Assembly (NCBI GenBank): GCA_028753945.1
Contig: JAPNXP010000005.1
Coordinates: 4,836,001 to 4,900,000, forward strand
DNA: 64,000 nt
Source of the DNA: Hexactinellida sp. DTS-2022
Taxonomy: Eukaryota; Porifera; Hexactinellida
Direction: 5' to 3'
The translations under genes and the position numbers were made by a program. This document shows positions 43,201 through 52,000 of the stretch, one piece after another. The notes beneath the pieces were generated by a model. It searched no databases, was not told where the DNA came from, and worked only from the letters and a program-made list of their open reading frames with translations. Numbering within the stretch: the stretch's first letter is position 1; each line of letters begins with the position of its first letter.

Positions 43201-44639
43201 GGATAGCGAGTAGTAGGATCTATTGTATAGTTAGAAAACGGCTTCAGTAGATTATTAGAGTTGAACTCCGAATTGAGAAGTTTAAACAGGCACTCTCTGT
43301 GTGCGATTAATTCCAACGGATTCAAAACAGCCTCCGCGAAACCTTTTATAAACCAAGCAGTGTCTAACACAGTTAGGACCCCCAATGCCAACCCAGTTCC
43401 TAACGGCCAGAATGGCTCGATTAGGCTGTCGCCCACTAAGAACACTGTTAAAGTAGCTTCGTGTTTCTGGAACATTCTACAGGCATTCGTGGACACTGCT
43501 CGACGACTGAAATCGAAAATGGATACATCAGATCGTCCGTCCCTTTTAATGTAGAAATCAAGCTCAAGTCCGGTTGCGAAATCATTCACCTCTCTCACAT
43601 AATTAATTAGCATTGCATAGTCAATGTTCTCCCTGCGGCATAAATCACCCAGTTCTTTTCCATCGCTTTTCAACACTTTCTTTGCCAGTAAATTTTTCTT
43701 TCTCGCTGTCATAACAAAATAGTGTGTATCGTCCTTATAGTAGACAATATTTTCAAGCTCAATTTCCTTATCAGATTTCAAAGATCGGAAAAACTGTTGG
43801 TCGTAAATAGCTGCCACACCCGCGATACTCTGCACCTCCATTTCCTTCTGTGATCTCGTATTCACGAAATTCGCGGTTATTCCAATACAGAGTTTACCTG
43901 GCTTTAAGTTATGGTCGATAACGGTGCGAAATTTCGTGCGTGCCCCGTCAGCCGCTACAATAAAGTCGAAATCGAGATTTGAAATCGGGTGATCAGCTGG
44001 GTCTAGTTTTAACCGCCATTTATGCTTACCATCCTCATCGGGTTCGTACACATCAATATACTCTAAGGGCGCGTGGAATTGTACACCCAGTATTAGACTA
44101 ATTTGTAGGAGTACGCATTGGGTACGGCGAATTGAAATGTGATTAATATTACCAGCGCAGAATCCACCATACAACTTTTTGACACCTAACATTTTGAAAT
44201 CTTCAATCGTGAAATGCCAGAGATGCGCGACATTATTTCGCGTGAAAGAAGTGCGCTTCTCAATCACGTGAACTTCCGCGCCTAACAAACTCCCTTCAAT
44301 CGCCATTCGTAGACCGATTGGCCCGGCACCAATAATAACAATTCGGAACTTCTTACAGTTCCTCTGTTGGCTATAAACAGCGTTCGAAGCTTTCTTGTCA
44401 AGAATCTCCCAAATAGCCTTAGCGCGTAGAGTATTATTTATGTTCTCTTTCAGCTTACGATAGTAATTGAATCCAGACAATCCTGTCAACCCCAGCTTCT
44501 TGTTTATGGCATGGTAATGTGCTAATATGTGTTCACAACAAGGTTCTACATTATGTGAGGTTAAATACGTAAATGCAATGAACAGTTGTTCTGGAGTTAG
44601 ACTATCAAGATGCTTCGTGTCAGAACAAGATGAGGACAT
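40215..44639 (-). CDS. MICAL: MICAL flavoprotein monooxygenase (FAD-CH-LIM-bMERB)
   Basis: One intronless frame of 1474 residues. Order: FAD monooxygenase with GAGPIG at 104-109, EKRTSF and RNNVAHLWHFTIEDF, and the second FAD motif LVGDSLIEPFWPLGTGLALG; a calponin-homology domain at about 565-680 (WFKETL...FWATFKDGSAFAYII); one LIM domain at about 745-800 (CRKC...FHRKCFTC...CPYH); a long disordered Pro/Ser/Gln-rich linker; and a C-terminal bMERB (Rab-binding) coiled coil at about 1310-1450. MICAL enzymes oxidise actin methionines and disassemble filaments, with Rab8/10-family proteins relieving autoinhibition. The linker has an internal duplication around ETRNIHSRSSTQSTP. An ACATTACAG acceptor-like site lies 8 nt before the ATG. 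The complete lack of introns in a 4.4-kb animal MICAL is notable. Confidence 0.95.
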   Translation of the reverse strand: MSSSCSDTKHLDSLTPEQLFIAFTYLTSHNVEPCCEHILAHYHAINKKLGLTGLSGFNYYRKLKENINNTLRAKAIWEILDKKASNAVYSQQRNCKKFRIVIIGAGPIGLRMAIEGSLLGAEVHVIEKRTSFTRNNVAHLWHFTIEDFKMLGVKKLYGGFCAGNINHISIRRTQCVLLQISLILGVQFHAPLEYIDVYEPDEDGKHKWRLKLDPADHPISNLDFDFIVAADGARTKFRTVIDHNLKPGKLCIGITANFVNTRSQKEMEVQSIAGVAAIYDQQFFRSLKSDKEIELENIVYYKDDTHYFVMTARKKNLLAKKVLKSDGKELGDLCRRENIDYAMLINYVREVNDFATGLELDFYIKRDGRSDVSIFDFSRRAVSTNACRMFQKHEATLTVFLVGDSLIEPFWPLGTGLALGVLTVLDTAWFIKGFAEAVLNPLELIAHRECLFKLLNSEFNSNNLLKPFSNYTIDPTTRYPNYQLPTKISNELQQKYKHLFTKHSGAKWQGIHTASIKPLNSEPINTVTNSLLTTKPRSLHDELQSNFQNKPAQKKGANLGNDQITQMQSWFKETLSHSQIPIDKSNFWATFKDGSAFAYIISRFRPDLLDLKDVKGINTLERLERVFKIADENFGISPMFTASKFLFNPDQLEVICYLMLWFDFFKHESTNSKNTLSRIYNKLTFKRKHGGTKRDSKVRGDVNALFAKVGAQQDTLCRKCNLFIYTTEKISAEGHFFHRKCFTCEFTNCNTQLTSNNCSVYHNEDQTITFLCPYHFSSIESADFATGYHTLKHVKDMPHLTTEQIASKASEARERAFTVDTPHVPETPVKTVHAIISNQDKKQRTISQPLLDNPTTQPQKYIADEPVSDEAPKEPSNYLNSPKLNPPSPSKVIPPASHPYQMRKRSEPVLAESPILPRVYKSNDKSVAPMREHRIKSVLDPPSLEKLVQKEQLEDSFSKRSQTQVNMRQQKKSSYEPRFDRSSMRSHPEQSETLDENEPKLPTKSVISNYPAPQHKKSMSDLYTNRDDATDDVGPNVQVFHRYNIFKAQSSECLLRGSFNSTNAHFNNPTNAQFNPRAATKHKRTSTYQPTSVERPSLLERQKRLSQVKETIENHPHRARNSIEIKALKAEQISLEEEIGKAITDDTPVPIPTIPTIITQGPVEQMKVQPDTCLHFSMALESVSSVPLEDETPIETPLETRNIHSRSSTQSTPIETRNIHSRTATQSTEPILPITRNRLSAYSGQGSLYRSKRYRNTRIISTQSPQVQRTVDVPIDMSQSVGDEDDTQSDAAQAENQKEQDAFRRAMELDEQMDLVHQKMTLLEDKGKYFECKIRNTEDSNDDNLVRYLKDWSEIINMKNDLVRLDRDLSLDFKDLQLRDELYRVENELRRKQETDMNFQGVESKALLNEKMTIIQEMDDLIGQIDQERISEQEEDEYRLSMLPLAFQRFTDGIMSDALFIENPKGHRSKYSKY

Positions 44640-45335
44640 TTTTAAAACTGTAATGTGTTATGTGTATAATCTAAATACAAATACATAGAGTAAACACAGT
44701 ATTTATAGAATGAAGGAATATATATATTTACAAACTCTACTCTAGTGTACACCCTATGGTATCAGTTACATACAATAAAGTACCTAATTAATTAAAATTA
44801 TTCATTCAACATGAATTCAGAAATGGATTATATTAAATCTATTACCTTTGAGAGAGGAGTGTTATGTATATTGCCTTCACATTAGCACTTCCAGTATAAT
44901 AAGACTATATCTCAAATTAAACCTACAAACCTATAACTTCAGTATTTATGTAGGTCTCGATAAATGGTAGAAAGCCTAGGTAAATAGAGTGTATGCTAAA
45001 TGTCAGCAAACTGTTAGCTGTAGAAATAACCAATTTAATTGTTTGAAGAAATACAATGTTATCAACACTACAATAATCGGTTTCTTGCTCGCAACAGCTT
45101 GAACAATATTTCGATTGTAAGACTCATTTGATAATTATTAAAAGTCTAGGTAAACAAAGAGAGTTGGCGAACTCATAATTGTATTATAAAAGTTTAACTA
45201 ATTAAATAGTAGGGGGAATACACAGGTGTTGAGTAGGAAAGTTTATTGAAAACAAGAAAAACATAAAATTAAAAAGATTTTAAATAGTAAGAGAGAGGGA
45301 AAGGGAAATAAATTGGGGAAATAAAAATATTTAGT
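44640..45335. other. Spacer between surface-protein gene and MICAL
   Basis: No gene or clear repeat is recognised in about 700 bp of AT-rich sequence; it contains the MICAL promoter and the 3' UTR of the next gene. Confidence 0.5.
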
Positions 45336-46580
45336 TTATAAAAACTTATATGTTTGTAAAATAAAAGTTGGAAAGTGATAAGAGACCTGAACGGTCATAA
45401 AATAGACAAATATCAAACTAGGAATCAAAACGCCATTAGATGGTAGAAGAGGCAAAGAAGCGATACTAGAAGGGGTACCGGTAGTGACAATGGTAGTACC
45501 ACTTGGACTAGTTGTATTGGTTTGAATCTCTGTAGTTACAGTGGGCATCAATATCGTTAAATTCACCAGAGAAGGTTCCCCTTCCATATCACGAACATAC
45601 GCCCAAATACTAACAGTGTATTCAACTCCACTCTCCAACCCAGTGAATGTTAACTGGATTGTGTACAGATCCGTTAAATCATTCAAGGACTGAAATTGTA
45701 AAACAGTGGAGGCAATTGATATTTCGACATAGTACCGATCTATGCTTCCTTGTAGCGACCCATCTTCCGCACGTGCGTACAACTGTCTGTCGAAAGAAAC
45801 TACCATCGAATACTGAGTTATATTAGAAATAGAAATATTCGCGTTTGTAACAAAGGCGTAGCAAGTTGAGTTGTCGGCATTTCCTTTTGAGAATTGACAA
45901 ATACAATCTGCCTTCAGAGTATACCCTTCGGGATCCGCTTCTCCTAGAGCTGGAGGAGTCCCGGAATATGTGGGACACGGGATACAATGTGTGTACTCTG
46001 CAAAAGGCTGGAAATAATCAGCCGGACAAGGTATACACAATTCACCTGGACTAATGGTACCAAAGCCAGGGAGGCAAACGCATTCATTGATATCAGTTTC
46101 ACCTTCGGACAGGGTTACCCTAGATGTAGGACAGTTAAAGCAAGCGTGGTCGCCAGGGTGTGGTTTATAAGTTGATTTGGAGCATTCTACACAGGTATAG
46201 GAGACAGCGGTTTTATTTTCATAGTGACCAGAATCGCAAGCACATGTACTTGTCATACCACTTACAATTTCTCCAGCATTCGATCCACAATCAATGAATA
46301 GTTGGAATCCGGACGTGGAATTTTCGCATATATATAAACCAGTATGAGCGAAGGAATAGTCAATGAAATATAATGACCCATTATTACCAACGGATAATGT
46401 ATTCAAATTGAGTGTAGAAATAAGGACGCCGTCTTTGTACCAAGAAACATTGATGTGTGGATTCATAATTTCGCATTGAATCACGTAGTCATCGCCGAAT
46501 TGGAAATAATGTTCAGTCGTTTCAGGTTGGGAATATGGTAGGAGGGAAATCAATATAACAAGGATGTATATAAGTGTCAT
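45336..46580 (-). CDS. Surface protein: Ig-like, Cys-rich (Ephrin-receptor-like) repeats, FN3
   Basis: Single exon, 414 residues. A signal peptide (MTLIYILVILISLL) precedes an Ig-like domain (about 25-95, VIQCEIMN...VSWYKDG...TGLYICEN), then cysteine-rich repeats of the kind found in Eph receptors and GCC2/GCC3 proteins (about 98-230; CACDSGHY, CVECSKSTYKPHPGDHACFNC, CVCLPGFG, CIPCPADYFQPF), then a fibronectin III-like domain (about 245-345), a Thr/Ser-rich stalk and a hydrophobic tail with little cytoplasmic sequence. It looks like the ectodomain of an Eph-type receptor without a kinase, either membrane- or GPI-anchored: an adhesion or decoy receptor by inference. It is divergent from NSUN5, 139 bp away. 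No orthologue is recognised. Confidence 0.75.
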   Translation of the reverse strand: MTLIYILVILISLLPYSQPETTEHYFQFGDDYVIQCEIMNPHINVSWYKDGVLISTLNLNTLSVGNNGSLYFIDYSFAHTGLYICENSTSGFQLFIDCGSNAGEIVSGMTSTCACDSGHYENKTAVSYTCVECSKSTYKPHPGDHACFNCPTSRVTLSEGETDINECVCLPGFGTISPGELCIPCPADYFQPFAEYTHCIPCPTYSGTPPALGEADPEGYTLKADCICQFSKGNADNSTCYAFVTNANISISNITQYSMVVSFDRQLYARAEDGSLQGSIDRYYVEISIASTVLQFQSLNDLTDLYTIQLTFTGLESGVEYTVSIWAYVRDMEGEPSLVNLTILMPTVTTEIQTNTTSPSGTTIVTTGTPSSIASLPLLPSNGVLIPSLIFVYFMTVQVSYHFPTFILQTYKFL

Positions 46581-46719
46581 GGTATAAAACCTAATTCTAA
46601 TAGTTATAGTAAATCTTCAAACAATGTTTACAACTTATATCATAAATTCATAAATTCATAAATTCGGGTGGATTTCTCAATTCATAATTCATTTATCAGA
46701 AAATAAATTCCCAACCGTT
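46581..46719. promoter_or_regulatory. Short bidirectional promoter, surface protein / NSUN5
   Basis: Only 139 bp separate the two divergent start codons. It contains a three-copy CATAAATT microsatellite at about 46640-46665. No TATA box is correctly placed for either gene. Confidence 0.55.
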
Positions 46720-48006
46720 ATGGCATTTGAGTACAAAATTGGAGGAGAAATATTGAAAAGGTTTATCGATAAAGAAGGATCACTCGAATCTATAATTTTC
46801 AAATCAAAATTGAAGAATTTGAAAGGAAAACCTATTTCCCTGAAGAAACGTATTTTTGCTTTAGTAATAAACGCATTGAAAAAGTACAAACTTATCGAAG
46901 ATTTGATCAAAAATGTAAAAATCGAAGAGAATATTTCCATTTCTATCCCACACTACTCCCTGGTCCTAATGACGTATGATTTGTTGTATAGAAAAGGTAT
47001 AAGTGGGGGAGGACAGTGGAAGAGAGGCTTACTCAAATTTCAAGACAAACTAAAAACTCAATTACAACAAATCTCTATAGTAGGTACAGATGAAACCGAA
47101 AATATTGTTTTACCTAGATACGTGCGAATAAACACCCTACTGACAAATCGAATAGAAATAGAAGGAATCCTGTTGAAACAGAACCTTATTTACGGCGGTG
47201 AAGCGAAAGATAATAATCAACTTGATACTCTATGTACAGAGAACAAGTTAGTATTTTTCAGCGACCACATAATTACAAACTTACTGATATTCTCCCGGGA
47301 TTCAACCAAGTTATTATCGCCACTAATTGACAAGGGTTTTCTCATTTTCCAAGATAAAGCCAGTTGTCTACCAGTTCACATACTCGCACCCACTGAAAAT
47401 TCTGTAATTATCGATGCGTGCGCTGCTCCAGGCAACAAAACATCCTTCCTGGCTTCACAACTCAAGAATACAGGCAAAATATATGCGTTTGATATTAGCA
47501 AAAACCGATTGAATAGCATGAGAAGGAACCTGAAAAAATGGGGCATCACATCGGTAGAGACAATATGCAAGGATTTCCTAAGAGTCTCCCCTAGTGATTA
47601 CAAGGATGTGGAATACATTCTTGTTGACCCATCGTGTAGTGGTTCTGGTATGATAAACCGTGTAAAACAACCAAGTCAAAGTTGTGATTCAAACATACTC
47701 GCTTCACGGTTAGAAAAGCTAAGCAATTTCCAGGCCACTTTACTGAAACACGCGCTCTCTTTCCCCTCTGTGCGTAGGGTAGTGTATTCGACTTGTTCTG
47801 TGTATCAAGAGGAAAATGAAATGGTAGTGAAAGAGGCATTGGAGAGATATGGGGAGTCATTTCAGTTGGCATGCGTTCTCCCTGAATGGGAGGGTAGAGG
47901 GAAGAAGGATTCGTTTGAATTTGGAGAGCATTGTTTACGTGCTAGCCCCGAAAACAATAGGACAATCGGATTTTTTGTAGCACTTTTCGTTAGAAAGGAA
48001 TTATAA
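46720..48006 (+). CDS. NSUN5: NSUN5, 28S rRNA cytosine-C5 methyltransferase
   Basis: Single exon, 428 residues (human 429-466 by isoform). An N-terminal helical region precedes the LPRYVRINTL PUA-linked segment, FQDKASCLP, the SAM-binding DACAAPGNKTS, VDPSCSGSG with Cys306 and VYSTCSVYQEENE with Cys359, the two conserved cysteines of RNA m5C methyltransferases, then EHCLRASPE at the C-terminus. NSUN5 orthologues methylate one cytosine of the large-subunit rRNA in the nucleolus. All catalytic motifs are intact. Confidence 0.96.
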   Translation: MAFEYKIGGEILKRFIDKEGSLESIIFKSKLKNLKGKPISLKKRIFALVINALKKYKLIEDLIKNVKIEENISISIPHYSLVLMTYDLLYRKGISGGGQWKRGLLKFQDKLKTQLQQISIVGTDETENIVLPRYVRINTLLTNRIEIEGILLKQNLIYGGEAKDNNQLDTLCTENKLVFFSDHIITNLLIFSRDSTKLLSPLIDKGFLIFQDKASCLPVHILAPTENSVIIDACAAPGNKTSFLASQLKNTGKIYAFDISKNRLNSMRRNLKKWGITSVETICKDFLRVSPSDYKDVEYILVDPSCSGSGMINRVKQPSQSCDSNILASRLEKLSNFQATLLKHALSFPSVRRVVYSTCSVYQEENEMVVKEALERYGESFQLACVLPEWEGRGKKDSFEFGEHCLRASPENNRTIGFFVALFVRKEL

Positions 48007-49038
48007 AATAGTTAGATTAATAATATTTATAACTCAGCCTCAACTTACTTACCTTCAAAGCTCAAAAATAACAAAAAATCAAATGTTAATTTTTTCTGTG
48101 ATTAAAACAGCTCCTATAACCTTTCTTTTATAGAGATTGAGATATAATTCAATCATATTTAGAGATTCTCATCATTCTCTGCATAGGTTATAATTAGCAG
48201 TTGTAAGCTACAACTACGTTTTCGTTTTACTTTTACTATTCTCGCCACTCACAATACAAACATAACCATCGAAATAAATTATTAATTATTGGAATATTCG
48301 CTTCACTACAGGTATATATTTGAGTAAGCATTTAGGTGAACTTTGGTTTTGTCGTAAAGATAGTATAATTTAATTATTAATTTCGTTCGCTATGAGTGAT
48401 ACACTGAACTGTGAATTAATTAACAGGAAATATAGAAACTAATGTATTATCTAATTATGATAACAGCTTTCCAAGATATCTCTATAGGTATGGATAATGT
48501 TTTTTTCATGACAATTAGATGATAATAGAAATATGCATTCTCTAACTCTATCACCATTGCTTCATGGCGATCATAATTTGTATTTCGGCGATACTGAATT
48601 GAATTCATTATCAAGGCCGGCGGAAGCAGTATTAAGTGTCAGACCGGCCTGACTACTTCCGCCACCCCTGATTATTGGTTGGGATTCAATAAAATAACGA
48701 TTTACAAATTGAGTTTGAGAGATTTACAGCTTCCTTTTCGGTTTATATACGCCGGAGGCAACATGCAAACTTGAATAAACTGAAGTAATAATGTGTTGAA
48801 GAGTTCGTTTTTCGGAGTTTGAGAACAATTTTTATAATAATTGAAAAGATGTTCCTATAAAATGATTCCGTCACTGGATATGGCCTGTCTGTTATATTGA
48901 TAATTTAGTGTTTTGATATCCATAGTATTTTTCTCATAAACATAGTAAGGACAAGCTACCAAATCTACTAGCTATTTTCTCTGGTTGCATGACGTATAAT
49001 AATCTAATTTACGTATATTATAAGCCTATCCCTCTTCA
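48007..49038. other. Spacer with one GC-rich hairpin
   Basis: No gene is seen in about 1 kb. A hairpin at 48619-48663 (arms GGCGGAAGCAGT / ACTACTTCCGCC) stands out in AT-rich DNA and may be the end of a decayed element. The right end is the RPRD promoter. Confidence 0.5.
48619..48663. repeat. GC-rich hairpin
   Basis: Inverted arms of 12 bp with one mismatch around a 21-bp loop that itself contains GACCGGCC; composition differs sharply from its surroundings. Transposon end or RNA hairpin cannot be distinguished. Confidence 0.55.
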
Positions 49039-52000
49039 ATGGCGAGTTTCAACAAGAAATCGCTAGAAGACAAGCTCCACAGATTGAACTCTTCGCAAGA
49101 GAGCATCGAGACTCTCTCGCATTGGATTATACACCACAAGCAGTATGCAGAGGATTCTGTTAGAATATGGAAGGAGTGCTTCAAAGAGAGTAAGTGACTC
49201 AATTATAGTGAAATATATGTAAGTTTTCTTGCATGAAATTGCTGTCGACTAAATATCTTATTGACGTAAGTGATTTTTCTGAAAATACTTAGTCTTACAT
49301 TAGCCAGAATTTCCTCTTACAAGAACTGTACTATACCTAATAAAACCAAAGTGTGGTCAATGGGATGACAATTACTTTATGGATGGTCATTGGTGGGGTA
49401 TGCTGGAAATGGTTCGAAAAACCAAAACTGGAAATTGTTCGAAAAACCAAAACCGGAAATTGTTCGAATTTTTTAGTGTTGCTGCACCATGGATATGAGA
49501 AAATCCCGGCTTGAATCCATGGTCCAACAATACAAAAATGAAATTCGAACTATTTCCTTTTTTGTTCGAACTATTTCCTATTTTGAAAAATTCGAACCAT
49601 TTCCGCATTACCATTGGGGGGAATCAATAAAAAAGGCAATTATATTATTTTCGCATTTCTAAGTAACTAAGCCTATTTTATCGATTAGGTGATCCCGAGA
49701 AGCGTCTCCTGCTCTTCTACCTGGCCAATGACGTGCTACAGAACAGCAGACGGAAAGGAGTGGCCATATTCCATACAGCCATGAAGCCACATCTCTTAGA
49801 TGCCTCTCTGTTCGCAAGGTAATATTCAATACACTGATGATAGGCAACCAATCCTAATTACACAATGGTCATGATAAGCGGGTAATATACAGTAAACTCT
49901 CTTTATAACGAAGTGCTTGGGACCTGTAAATTCATTCGTAATATCCGGATATTCGTTATATACGGATAATAATATTAATTTGCATTTAGTGCTCTGGGGG
50001 AAAATATCAATTTCGTTATATCCGACTTCGTTATAACGGGAGTTCACTGTACTATAAAAATTGCCTATCAAATGCAATTTGGCATTCATATTATATCAAA
50101 ACCTTTTCAATCTAAAAACCCGGCTTCGCAAAGGTTTATTTTCCATGATAAAAAGAATGACCTTGCTAATTAATGCCCGAAATATATTGAAAAGTTATTG
50201 CACAATTTACGAGTAATTCCCTTAGTTTATAACAATCTTGGACTCTTGCTATAATATCAGATGAAAAATTACTTTATCTGTGTCAACTATATTTTAGTGG
50301 CCAAAAGATTCAAACATCAATTGAGAGAATTTTCAAAATATGGAAGGATCGCAAAGTATTTGATAAGAGATTTATAGAAGAGCTGAAGAAACGAATAACA
50401 AGTTAGCTATCTCATCACTAGGTGTATTATCTAATTATTTTATTAAAACATTTTATATTAACGCATTTTAGTGGGTCCGCATACAATTATTATCAAGCTT
50501 CCATCAGCGGAGAACTTGCCAATACGAGATGTACCGGATTTTAAGGTTAATCACACATTCAATAGTCAGCTATAGACAGGTATACAACAATAGTGTATTT
50601 AATATAGGCTAGTACTCTGTGCGACGCATTAGATGATATGCAGAAATTCGAGTCAGATTTGCATGTGAAAGCTTCTGTTATGTCCAAACTGAGATTGGAC
50701 GTGGCAGATACAAGATCTCTGTCTCTCCTCAAAGGTTAGATTGCCATGGTTGTAATCCATGGTTCTTATAACCTATAATACTCTTTCTAATCCACTGTTA
50801 TGCTTCTAACTATAGTAATGTAATTCGGAAAATTAATTGCTATAATTACAAAATTATTGATTAGGACTATTCTATAATAGCAAGTTAGCCTATCAACTAG
50901 CTATTTTTAGCAAAATGCGGTACGTATTTCTCATTAATCCATTGTGCCTGTTTAATCCGATTTATTTTCATCTTGTATCTGCTTCATTTCCCAATCTTGT
51001 GAAGGAACCAGTTTATTATAATTTATACTTAATATTTATTGCGAATTACAACTAAAAATAAGCGGGAATTACTATAATAATAATACGTACTCAAACTACT
51101 CATATTATATTTAATTATTATACTGTATATGCTGGTTAGAAAATCTGTAGTCTGTTTGTGTCTTTAAAATCCCAAACCAACATTCTCTGGTCTTTATCCA
51201 ATGCTATTCCTTCTGGGTACAAGAACTCGCCTAATCCGTTACCTTTCTTTCCCAGAGTGTTTGTGAGTTTGCCTGCTTTTGAGAATATTTTTATCTCATG
51301 ATCATTCGTGTCTGTCAAGATAAAGTTCATATGTCTGTCAATGTCAAAATGACAAATACGCCCGACTAAGAAATTTGGGATTAACCTATCGATTACGTCA
51401 CCGTTTCGCGAGAACACTTCCATAATACGAGCGCCATCTGTTACAATATAAAACTTGTCACCAACACACTTCATGTCATACATTTTCACACCTTTAGGGA
51501 TATCTAGTTTTATTGTATTGAGCTTATTCAGGTTCATATCGAACCTGATCAGAGAGCTGCCTTCACAAACACACACAAAAACGCCATCTCTCCCTACAGC
51601 TAATCCGGACATGAGATTTCCCTCTTGAACTGAAACCTGTTTTTTATGGGTTGAAAGACTGAATTTATGAATTGTGTTGTTCTCAAGGCAGGTGGCGAAT
51701 AAGTGTGTTTTCGTTAGACAAATGTACCATGGATGTTTCAGCTGTTTATCTTTCAAACTTCTCTGCAAATGTCCATCTTTTGAGTATATTTGGATTCGGT
51801 TTTGCTTCGCTTCTGCAACGTAGATATCCTCTGTAAGTGGGTGGATTGCTATGGATACAGGTCCCCATGATGGAATGCGGTCGTTCTCCCTATTGACTCC
51901 TCCCCATATTGGCATACCCCGTTCTTCATAGGGCGGGAGGCTCGTTTGTACAGTGCACAGTGTGTTTATTTTCGAGTATAATTCTTCGTCACTCCATGTG

